Shown here: positions 44,266 through 52,900 of the stretch, in pieces
How the letters are laid out: each line of letters starts with the position of its first letter
Position numbering within the stretch: the first letter of the stretch is position 1
DNA from: JBFMHP01 sp040752855
GTDB lineage: Bacteria > Pseudomonadota > Gammaproteobacteria > RBG-16-57-12
DNA: 64,000 bases
Direction: 5' to 3'
Assembly (NCBI GenBank): GCA_040752855.1
Contig: JBFMHP010000033.1
Span: forward strand, 1 to 64,000
Made by a program: the position numbers and the translations under genes
The notes under the pieces: generated by a model
The model's input: only the letters and a program-made list of their open reading frames with translations
What the model was told of the DNA's origin: nothing
Databases searched by the model: none

Positions 44266-45444
44266 ATGGCACTACGTTTCCGGCGATCAGTGAAGTTAGC
44301 ACCTGGTCTCCGACTCAATTTCAGTGGAAGTGGAATGAGCCTCACCGCAGGACCGCGCGGCGCCTCTGTCAGCTTCGGATCGCGGGGTACATTTCTAAAT
44401 TCGGGAATTCCTGGTACTGGCCTATACAGCGGATCCCGGCTCGGTGCCGCACCCTCCAGGCCAGCAGCTCAGCCCGGAAAGGTAAGTGTTAGCGCTACCG
44501 CGAGGGTAGAGGACGATGGAACCGTATCCTTCCTCGACGCCAACGGCGAACCACTCAACGACTATCTTACGAATCTTGCCAAACGACAGCAGGGAGCCAA
44601 GATACGCGAACTGCTGGAACAAGCAAGTGACAGGATTAATGACGAGACAGATGGGCTTGCCAGAATTCAATGTCACACACCCAGCCCAAGCGAAACGCCT
44701 CGTTACTCCCCGACCGATTTCCCAGAACCCCAACCTAAGTCTCCGCTGCTCAAGAGGGTTGGATTTATTGCCCGGATTTTCGGTGTGCGAGAGCAGATAG
44801 AAGCCGAGAATGCTGAAGCTAAGCGTCAATATGAATCCGACCTTGCAGGATGGAAAACTGCGAAAGCAGTCTTTGAGGCTAAGCAGTTAGATGAAACGAG
44901 ACGATTCGATGAACGCCTTCGAACCGACACCGACTTCATGCATGAGCTTTTCGCGGAGAGCCTTTCCTCTATCATCTGGCCTCGGGAGACTCTTGTCTCA
45001 TTCCAGATTGACAATGCCGGGAGGTCCATCTCAATTGACGTCGACTTGCCAGAGATCGAAGATCTTCAGTGCAAAACTGCCGCCGTCCCAGCGCGTGGAT
45101 ACAAACTCACGCTGAAGGATGTCAAGGGAAAGGCACTAGACAGTCTTTACGTGCAGCACATTCACGGCGTTGGTTTTAGAATCGTCGGTGAGGCTTTCGC
45201 TTCGCTACCCTCCGTGATGGATGTGACCCTTTCCGGATTCACCCAGCGAAACAATCTTACTACTGGGCACGTCGTCGATACGTATATATACAGCGTCAGA
45301 ATCACGCGCTCGGCATGGACCAAGATTAACTTTGCAAACCTGGATGCTATTGACGTCGTTGCCGCCTTCGAGCGGTTTGAGGTAAGACGAAAATTCGCTA
45401 AGAACGGATCGTTAGCGGCGATAACGCCTTTCGACACGCCATGA
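44266..45444 (+). CDS. DUF4236 domain protein
   Basis: 392 residues. The first 55 match DUF4236 (MALRFRRSVKLAPGLRLNFS, GSRGTFLNSGIPGTGLY). The middle is a charged, coiled-coil-like stretch (about residues 155-225); the C-terminal 160 residues are a folded domain I do not recognise. No signal peptide or clear membrane span. Function of the family is unknown. GGGGGTAG precedes the ATG. Opposite strand to the toxin cassettes, lower GC than the core genes, so probably cargo of the island. Confidence 0.75.
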   Translation: MALRFRRSVKLAPGLRLNFSGSGMSLTAGPRGASVSFGSRGTFLNSGIPGTGLYSGSRLGAAPSRPAAQPGKVSVSATARVEDDGTVSFLDANGEPLNDYLTNLAKRQQGAKIRELLEQASDRINDETDGLARIQCHTPSPSETPRYSPTDFPEPQPKSPLLKRVGFIARIFGVREQIEAENAEAKRQYESDLAGWKTAKAVFEAKQLDETRRFDERLRTDTDFMHELFAESLSSIIWPRETLVSFQIDNAGRSISIDVDLPEIEDLQCKTAAVPARGYKLTLKDVKGKALDSLYVQHIHGVGFRIVGEAFASLPSVMDVTLSGFTQRNNLTTGHVVDTYIYSVRITRSAWTKINFANLDAIDVVAAFERFEVRRKFAKNGSLAAITPFDTP

Positions 45445-45471
45445 CTCCATCCGCGCTCCAATGGCAGTTAC

Positions 45472-45702
45472 TCAAATGCAAGGCCATGAATAAGGAACCG
45501 GACATCGGCACCGCCCGTTTTTCAAGTGACCTGCTACGGTTACGCTAGACTGTTGCTCCTGGACACTCGAGTACTTTAGCCCACCACTTTCACTATATTG
45601 GAGCAGCCGCAGTAGTGACCTCGCGTTATCAGCTACGTAATCGAAGCCTTGCTGTTCCTCAATAGCTCTGGTTAGGAATCTCCGCAAAAACTTGTGCTCT
45701 CA
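45472..45702 (-). other. Possible remnant of a small protein
   Basis: A minus-strand frame of about 76 codons without an ATG (EHKFLRRFLTRAIEEQQGFD onward, bounded upstream by a stop). The first half has protein-like composition, so it may be the 3' end of a deleted immunity or other gene. Remaining bases to 45797 show nothing. Weak call. Confidence 0.25.
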
Positions 45703-45797
45703 ATACTTCAAATATCCATGACTTGGATCTTGGAACTTATCTGCCTGATCCTTGCCTTTGTTATCTTCATCGATAATATTCTTCCGCGCGATCCAAG

Positions 45798-46458
45798 TTA
45801 CCTTGTTACCGGGATGCCGGCGCTGAGGCCACCGAGGCTCGGGGCGCTCATCGTGGTGGCGTCGTCACCGCGCGGATGGGGGATGCGGGCGGGGGCGTGG
45901 CTCTGCTCTTGGCCAATAAGGCTGCCGTAGCCGAGGCTTAGGTTGACACGTTGCGCGTCGTATTCTGCGCGATTTTCGAGGTCGCGGGTGGCGAGGGTCT
46001 GGGTGCGCAGGCGGTTGTGTGCTTCGGGGGCCTCGGAGGCGATCACGGCGCCGGTCAGGTCGGTCGGTGTGGCCGGAGACGGTGAGGTCGAAGCCTTGGG
46101 CGCCGGCGTAGAGGCCGGTTTGTTCGGTGACGCTGAGGTAGTGGCTGGTGATCTCGGTGCGGCCGTGGTTGAGGCTGGCGGTGCTCACGCCTGTGCAGAA
46201 CGGCGGGATGCACAGACTCATCCCCACGCCGGTGGTGCGCTCGTCGGCCTCGTAGGTGTGGCGGTCTTGCAGGCTGTCGAGGATCAGGTCGCCGCCGGTG
46301 TGGGTATAGGTCCCGTCCGCGCGGTTTTCTTGGCAGTCCTGAGCTTCGCGGTGTATCTGCTCGGAGGGAAGGGTGGCCAGATCGCCGTGAAGGCGCGCGG
46401 TAGCGTCGGCACAATAAATAAAAAACGCGACGGCAAGCAGAAGGTATCGCTTCATCAT
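45798..46458 (-). pseudogene. Third cdiA-type orphan cassette, frameshifted and truncated
   Basis: Starts with the cassette leader (MMKRYLLLAVAFFIYCADA) and continues with the sequence shared with tpsA and the 47.2-49.3 kb cassette (DLILDSLQDRHTYEADERTT, CIPPFCTGVSTASLNHGR). At 46061-46068 CGGT is present twice where the other copies have it once, a 4-base duplication that shifts the frame. The match resumes in the new frame and stops abruptly at about 45806 (SAGIPVTR), losing the pretoxin and toxin parts. Confidence 0.85.
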
Positions 46459-46540
46459 GAAATTGCTGCTGGCCGTTGGACCTTTATCCCCGGGTTTCGC
46501 AAATGGCGCTTCGCCCAGGCCACTTGCTGCAATCGTTTTA
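45806..46540. repeat. Cassette repeat, copy 3
   Basis: About 735 bases matching 48.6-49.33 kb nearly throughout, including about 80 bases upstream of the leader ATG (GGTTTCGCAAA motif). The downstream 490 bases also match tpsA at 51.4-51.89 kb. Confidence 0.85.
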
Positions 46541-46635
46541 TGACGATTTAGGTGATCGCCTGAAAAACTATGTTTAGCCGCGGGGCGGTTACACAGAATT
46601 ACTTACAGGCTCCCAATGCCAATGGTAGTTGTAAT

Positions 46636-46660
46636 GTTGGGCTTCTCTTGTCAGCCCAAC
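46636..46660. repeat. Inverted repeat after the Imm70-like gene
   Basis: GTTGGGCT and AGCCCAAC form an eight-base stem around nine bases, 27 bases past the stop of the immunity gene. Only a weak AT run follows on the minus strand, so terminator function is possible but unproven. Confidence 0.4.
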
Positions 46661-46686
46661 CTACCGAGCTGCGAACGAATGCGCAC

Positions 46687-47172
46687 CTATTTGGCTTTTC
46701 TCCCCAGATGCGGGTACATAGAACGGACACCGCGATCAGTTATGTCGGTTATTACAATCACAAGGCGCCCTTTCCCCTCAAAATAGTCGAATCCCTCTTT
46801 CGCGCTACGGATAGCCTTAAAAATCGGGCCAAAGTACTCTGCGACATTTTTCGCGCCATTCGGAGGCCGCTCATTCAGCAGCGCGTGTGGAATGTGCTTC
46901 ACTGCCACCGAACTCCACAATGTAGCCTCGCCCATAAGCTTTTCAGCCTCAGCAATCTCACAAAGCAGGCTCGCATATGCCTCGCTGCCTTCAACCCCAT
47001 GCTCTTCATCTAGATACAACGACTTCATGAGCACCGGAAATCGACTGCCAAGATCGCCGCTCTCTAAAACATGTTCCACGAAACCAAAAAAAGCTTCGAG
47101 ATATTTGCTACTGCCGACTCGATATACGTCCGCGGACCCTGTCGGCCAAAAAAAACTTAAACCTACATTCAT
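46687..47172 (-). CDS. Putative immunity protein, Imm70-like
   Basis: 161 residues, no signal peptide. GSRFPVLMKSLYLDEEHG near residue 40 and SLLCEIAEAEKLM resemble the Imm70 family of polymorphic toxin systems. Its ATG overlaps the stop of the orphan toxin cassette (ATGA), the standard toxin-immunity arrangement, so its job is inferred to be neutralising that nuclease in the cytosol. AT-richer than the shared cassette part. Family assignment is by recollection of the motif. Confidence 0.65.
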   Translation of the reverse strand: MNVGLSFFWPTGSADVYRVGSSKYLEAFFGFVEHVLESGDLGSRFPVLMKSLYLDEEHGVEGSEAYASLLCEIAEAEKLMGEATLWSSVAVKHIPHALLNERPPNGAKNVAEYFGPIFKAIRSAKEGFDYFEGKGRLVIVITDITDRGVRSMYPHLGRKAK

Positions 47173-49256
47173 CTCATGAACCTTATGTTTTCGTCTTTTA
47201 TAATACCGTTACTTTTCCGAACAATATCTTCAACGATTTGATTGCGCTGCAAGATAGTAGACTCCTGCCCCCTCAAATCAATTGTCACGGACTGCACAGT
47301 TCCGGGAGGCAAATTCATCTCTCGCTGAATCGCTTGTTTAGCAACATTGCTGGTCAACTGCGATATGCCACCGGACCGATTGATGTCATAGTTTTTGACC
47401 TCCACTGTCCAAGTGTCACCGCAAAAATCTGGCTTTACGCAACCTTTGGTATTTGGCGGCACTTTCTCACCACCCTTATATGCCACCTGCGCATTTTTAT
47501 CACTGGGCAAAGTCTCGCCTACGTCTTTCTCAGATTGCTGCCAATGTGGCCGCTCTGACTTGGGCGCGCCTTCAATCCGCTCCGCCACCCACTCCCCGCC
47601 CCGCTTGACCACCCGCATCCCGTACTTGCCGATGTTGCCGGCGATCACTTGAGTAACGTACTCCTCGCCCTTCTCCGCGGCAAGTTGCTCCAGGGTCTTG
47701 CTGCCGTCGTGCAGGGCTTTGATGTCTTGCCAGGCTTCGTAGGTGGTGATGCCCTTGTCGATCAGCCAGCCGATGCCGACTACGATCGGTACCCACACGG
47801 CGTTATTTTCGGTTTCGATCTGCGCGGCGGCGGTGGCACTGGTGGCCTCGGCGCCGGTAGCGGTGGCGATGCCGGCCACGAGGGTGGTGATGAGGTTCTT
47901 GCGGGCCTCTTTGGCCTGCGGTGTCAGGCTCGCTGCGTCTTGACCGATGAGCGTATCGATGAACGTGTTGAGTACGACGCTGGCCGCTGCGCCGCCCGCG
48001 GCAGCTCCGCAGTCGGCCTCTTGGAGGTACGCGCCTGCGCAGGCGTTGAGGGTGTGCAGGGCGAGGCGCGCGGGTTCGGAGTCAAGCTGCTCGGCGATGA
48101 GCTTGATCTCTTGGGCGGCGAGGCTTTGCAGGTAGTTGACAGCGGCGGCCTGGAGCATCTGATGAGTGGTGGCGGTGACGTTGCCCGAGGCCGCGGCGGT
48201 CAGCGCGGTCAGCACTGTGCGGCCGCTACCGCCCATCTCCCAGATCTGGTTGTCTTTGAGTACCGCGGTGAGTTCGGCGAGGCGCGCCGGGTCTTGCTGC
48301 TCGGCAGGTTTGGCGCGCTCTTGGTCGAGGGCGGCTTGCGCTTGAGTGGATTCCCGGGCGCGATTATCGAGGAAGGTGCCGGTCTCGCCGACCAGCGCTT
48401 CGGTGATTTCGAAGCCGGTGCGGATCTCGTGTTCGTCGAAGATCGGATCGAGGGCGTTTTCGGTGTGTTGTGTGTCGCGCCGGACTGAGGCGATCGTCTC
48501 TTCGCTGCTCTGGCCGGTGCGTTCCCGCTGGGCAGTTTCATCGGTGATGATGATGGCGGCCGGGCTGAGGGCGCTGTGGGTGGTGCTGGCGGCCTCATCC
48601 TCGGCGCGCATCGTGACCGGGATGCCGGCGCTGAGACCCCCGAGGCCGGGGGCGCTCATCGTGGTGGCATCTTCACCGCGCGGATGGGGGATGCGGGCGG
48701 GGGCGTGGCTCTGCTCTTGGCCGATCAAGCTGCCGTAGCCGAGGCTTAGGTTGACGCTCTGCGCGTCGTATTCTGCGCGGTTTTCGAGGTCGCGAGTGGC
48801 GAGGGTCTGGGTGCGCAGGCGGTTGTGGGCTTCGGGGGCCTCGGAGGCGATCACGGCGCCGGTCAGGTCGGTGTGGCCGGAGACGGTGAGGTCGAAGCCT
48901 TGGGCGCCGGCGTAGAGGCCGGTCTGTTCGGTGACGCTGAGGTAGTGGCTGGTGATCTCGGTGCGGCCGTGGTTGAGGCTGGCGGTGCTCACGCCGGTGC
49001 AGAACGGCGGGATGCACAGGCTCATCCCCACGCCGGTGGTGCGCTCATCGACCTCGTAGGTGTGGCGGTCTTGCGGGCTGTCGAGGATGAGGTCGCCGCG
49101 TGGGTATAGGTCCCGTCCGGACGTTTCTTGGCAGTCCTGAGCTTCGCGGTGTGTCTGCTCGGTGGGAAAGATAGCCAGATCGCCGTGAAGGCGCGCGGTA
49201 GCGTCGGCACAATAAATAAAAAACGCGACGGCAAGCAGAAGGTATCGTTTCGTCAT
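47169..49256 (-). CDS. Orphan CdiA-type cassette with PD-(D/E)XK-like nuclease tail
   Basis: 695 residues. Signal-peptide-like leader (MTKRYLLLAVAFFIYCADA), then about 250 residues nearly identical to tpsA, a diverged pretoxin region ending in a VENN-like ETENNAV, and a variable C-terminus with VKPDF, VEVKNYDI and VTIDLRGQ, features of PD-(D/E)XK nuclease toxins. There is no TPS secretion domain, so it cannot obviously be exported by TpsB on its own; it may act as a donor for recombination with tpsA. Followed by an overlapping immunity gene. Confidence 0.8.
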   Translation of the reverse strand: MTKRYLLLAVAFFIYCADATARLHGDLAIFPTEQTHREAQDCQETSGRDLYPRGDLILDSPQDRHTYEVDERTTGVGMSLCIPPFCTGVSTASLNHGRTEITSHYLSVTEQTGLYAGAQGFDLTVSGHTDLTGAVIASEAPEAHNRLRTQTLATRDLENRAEYDAQSVNLSLGYGSLIGQEQSHAPARIPHPRGEDATTMSAPGLGGLSAGIPVTMRAEDEAASTTHSALSPAAIIITDETAQRERTGQSSEETIASVRRDTQHTENALDPIFDEHEIRTGFEITEALVGETGTFLDNRARESTQAQAALDQERAKPAEQQDPARLAELTAVLKDNQIWEMGGSGRTVLTALTAAASGNVTATTHQMLQAAAVNYLQSLAAQEIKLIAEQLDSEPARLALHTLNACAGAYLQEADCGAAAGGAAASVVLNTFIDTLIGQDAASLTPQAKEARKNLITTLVAGIATATGAEATSATAAAQIETENNAVWVPIVVGIGWLIDKGITTYEAWQDIKALHDGSKTLEQLAAEKGEEYVTQVIAGNIGKYGMRVVKRGGEWVAERIEGAPKSERPHWQQSEKDVGETLPSDKNAQVAYKGGEKVPPNTKGCVKPDFCGDTWTVEVKNYDINRSGGISQLTSNVAKQAIQREMNLPPGTVQSVTIDLRGQESTILQRNQIVEDIVRKSNGIIKDENIRFMR

Positions 49257-49330
49257 GAAATTGCCACTGGCCGTTGGATCTCTATCCTGGGTTTCGCAAA
49301 AAGCGCTTTACCCCGGCTACTCGCTCAATG
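48345..49330. repeat. Cassette repeat, copy 2
   Basis: 48345 to about 49090 is over 95% identical by eye to tpsA at 51135-51891. From 49090 to 49330 it carries the cassette leader and flank, shared with copy 3 and, more weakly, with 43.26-43.39 kb, but absent from tpsA. Confidence 0.85.
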
Positions 49331-49348
49331 ATGCATGGAATGCACCTA

Positions 49349-49987
49349 CTACCTAACGAGATCAAATTTAATCTTCGCACCATCAGGCAGGTCTTTAATT
49401 TGGTTGGCTATATCTGCCCTAAATTTCATTCCCTCCACAGCGTCAGCCAAATATAAATTTTCCAGTACAAACTCACCGCCAACCAAAAATGGAATCTTTG
49501 GCAACAGACGTTTCTTGGCAGGCACTTGGCCATTGCGTTCTTGCCATTGATGCGCCAATGGATACCCGGTGAGTACTTCGTAGTCACTAACTATTGCTCT
49601 TGCCCAGCCTTCGATATCGTCAGCCAAATAATCTAAGGCGCCTGTTTCTGGGTCGAAGGTATATACCTTGCTATCCTTGACACAGAACTGCCCACCAAAA
49701 ACATCTTCAGCAAAAAAAAGGCAACCATCAGCCATACCCTTATAGTGGGCCCGCCACAAGGAATTTTCATTCCATTGGTCCAGACCAAACTCTTGCTTAC
49801 TAGAGTGGGATGGAAAAACATGTAGCGCACTTTCTAATGCATAAAATCCATTTCGTTTGCGCAACATACTTAATAGTTCATTCGCTAGCGAACCAGCCAA
49901 GCTACACAGTTGATCCGTTAACGTAGGCTCACGGTCACTTAAAGATGGACCTGCGCTCTTCAATAATTTTTCCAAGTTACCAGGCAT
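49349..49987 (-). CDS. Putative SUKH (SMI1/KNR4-like) immunity protein
   Basis: 212 residues, cytosolic. LRKRNGFYALESALHVFPS near residue 40 and FFAEDVFGGQFCVKD, DPETGALDYLADDIEGWA are typical of SMI1/KNR4 immunity proteins. It begins two bases after the tpsA stop, so it is the likely antidote of the TpsA NucA/NucB-type tail. Start at 49987 chosen; an earlier start would overlap tpsA. AT-rich. Confidence 0.8.
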   Translation of the reverse strand: MPGNLEKLLKSAGPSLSDREPTLTDQLCSLAGSLANELLSMLRKRNGFYALESALHVFPSHSSKQEFGLDQWNENSLWRAHYKGMADGCLFFAEDVFGGQFCVKDSKVYTFDPETGALDYLADDIEGWARAIVSDYEVLTGYPLAHQWQERNGQVPAKKRLLPKIPFLVGGEFVLENLYLADAVEGMKFRADIANQIKDLPDGAKIKFDLVR

Positions 49988-49989
49988 AA

Positions 49990-52900
49990 TTAATCCACCA
50001 CATCGATTTGAACCTTGGAGCCAACGGGCAAATCTCGGCACTGAGCACCAATACATGCCCCCGCACCACGATTATCACCAGGATTGATATGTCTCACAGA
50101 AGAACCTTGGCCACCTTCCTGGAACATTGCGGGCGGAAATTCGTCCCGATCAAGACTCGGTCTGATTTCGGTACCGCGTAGAGCATCACGTCTTCGTGAT
50201 GCTGCATTAGCGCGATCTATAGTAAGGATACTTGGTTTGCCTGCTGCAACAGCATCTTCAATGTGTTGCGCTGATTCAGGGAACCGGCTTTTACTAACTT
50301 CCACCGTTTTTGTAATACCCCCCCGTACCCCCTCAGCCTCTTTTTGCAGGATCGCCAGCGCCTGCCCCTTGCTCTTGTTGGCATCCAATCCGGTGGCGAG
50401 GTCGAGCACGGCGAGCAGGCGCTCCAGGGCACTGGCGTCGTGGCCGAACAGCGTGAGCAGGTCGTCGGCAATCTCGGTGAGTTCGTCGGCGCCCTGTTTT
50501 TTCAGTTCTGTGATGAGGTTGTCCTTGGTGAGTTTACCCGCTTTGTGCAGTTCGTGCAGCGTCTTGTAGGCGATCTTGCCGACGGTGACGGCAGCCTTGA
50601 GCGCATTGTTTTCAGTCTCGATCTGCGCGGCGCCGGTGGGGGTGGCGATGTCGTCTGACCCGAGGCCGGTGGCGAGTCCGGCGACCAAGGTGGTGATGAG
50701 GTTTTTGCGTGCTTCGCGTTGTTCGGGGTTAAGGCCGTCGGCGGGGCCGAGCAGGTCGTTGATGAGCACACCAAGCGAGGCGCCGAGGGCGCCGCTTTGG
50801 CACTCGTTGCCTTGGGCGGCGGCACCGGCACAGGCGTTGAGGGCGTGCAGGGCAAGACGCGCAGGTTCGCTCCGGAGTTGATCGGCGAGTGATTTGATCT
50901 GTTCGGCGGCGAGGCTTTGCAGATAGTTGACGGCGGCGCGGCGCAGGTACTCGGTGCCGGAGGCGCTGACATCGCCCGTGGCGGCCGCTGTGAACGCGGT
51001 GACGATTTGCCGATAGGTGCCGCCGGGGGCCCAGCGTTGGGCGGCTTCGAGGTCGGCAGAGAGTTCGAGCAGGCGCGCACTGTCGGCCTCGCTGCCACGG
51101 GCGAGTTCGGCGCGGATCTGCTGTTCTATCGCTTTGGATTCCTGGGCGCGATTATCGAGGAAGGTGCCGGTCTCGCCGATCAGCGCTTCGGTGATCTCGA
51201 AGCCGGTGCGAATCTCGTGTTCGTCGAAGATCGGTGCAAGGGCGTTTTCGGCGTGTTGTGTGTCGCGCCGGACTGAGGCGATCGTCTCTTCGCTGCTCTG
51301 GCCGGTGCGTTCCCGCTGGGCGGTTTCATCGGTAATGGTGATCGCGGCCGAACTGATGGCACTGTGGGTGGTGCTGGCGGCATCATCCTCGGCGCGCATC
51401 GTGACCGGGATGCCGGCGCTGAGACCCCCGAGGCCGGGGGCGCTCATCGTGGTGGCGTCGTCGCCGCGCGGATGGGGGATGCGGGTGGGGGCGTGGCTCT
51501 GCTCTTGGCCGATCAGGCTGCCGTAGCCGAGGCTTAGGTTGACGCTCTGCGCGTCGTATTCTGCGCGGTTTTCGAGGTCGCGAGTGGCGAGGGTCTGGGT
51601 GCGCAGGCGGTTGTGGGCTTCGGGGGCCTCGGAGGCGATCACGGCGCCGGTCAGGTCGGTGTGGCCGGAGACGGTGAGGTCGAAGCCTTGGGCGCCGGCG
51701 TAGAGGCCGGTCTGTTCGGTGACGCTGAGGTAGTGGCTGGTGATCTCGGTGCGGCCATGGTTGAGGCTGGCGGTGCTCACGCCGGTGCAGAACGGCGGGA
51801 TGCACAGGCTCATCCCTACGCCGGTGGTGCGCTCATCGACCTCGTAGGTGTGGCTGTCTTGCAGGCTGTCGAGGATCAGGTCGCCGCCGGTGTGGGCTTC
51901 GATGCGCGCGGCCTTTGCCGTGGCGCCGCGCAGCAGGGTGTCGGCGCCGGATTCGAGGCGCAGCGTTTCGCCGGCGCGCAGCTGGGTGTTGGTCCAGGTG
52001 AGGTCTTCGCCGTCGATCGCGCCCCGGCCGCGGCTGGCGGCGGCGTTGAAGGTCAGGCCGGTCTGCTCGCCGCCGAGGGTGACGGCGATACCGACACTGG
52101 CGCTGCGCGAGCGGCTGTTGCTGTGCTGTTCGTAGCGATTGGCGGCCGCGTGCAGGAGTAACTCGTCCTCGGCCTGGAGGTCAAGACGGCCGCCGGCTTC
52201 GAGGGTCGCGCCGGTGAGTTCGATGTCGCTCCCCTCCCCGGCTCCCTGGGCGCGCAGGCGCATGTCGCCCGCGGCCGCGAGATGCGCGCTGTTGGCCTGG
52301 CTGGCGCGGTAGGTCTGCTGCGTGTCGCTGCGGCTTTGCCCGAGGCTGAGGCTCACCGTCACCCCGCCGAGGCTCTGCGGTTTCGCGGCGATGGCATCGG
52401 CGCCGTTTTGGACGGCCAAGACTCCGGTGGCAGCGGCCAATGCATCGAGGCGGCTGTCCTCGGTCTTTGAACGCGCCTCGATCATCTGGTCGACGGTCTC
52501 GGCGGCGGTGACCACCGGGCTGCTCAGGCTCCAGCTCAGGCCGCTTTGTTTGACGTGCGATTCCGAGCCCCCCTCGGCCCGATCGATCGCGGCGTCGAGC
52601 TCGATGCGCTGCGCCGCAACGTCGATGTCACCGGCCAGCGCCCGCAGCTGGCCGCCGGATTGGGTGTAGGCCCGGCCGGCGCTGATGCCAACATTGCCCG
52701 TGAGGCTCCCAACCGTGCTGCCTACCGATGTCACGCTTTCGCCTTCGCCCGCTTGGTCCTGCCGCCGACTGCCGAGATTGAGGCTGCCGCCGTCGGTGTA
52801 GAAGCCGCTGCGTTTTTCGCGGTAGTGGTGCGATTCGCTGCGCGTCTCCTCGGCGTGGAGGATGTTTACATCGCCAGCGGCGCGCAGGGCGATATCGCCG

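Noticed and set aside
45694..45930. A 78-codon plus-strand frame starting with a hydrophobic stretch
   Set aside because: Its second half is the reverse complement of the cassette repeat; no ribosome site.
46570..47013. A 147-codon plus-strand frame
   Set aside because: Antisense to the Imm70-like gene, which is coupled to the toxin cassette.
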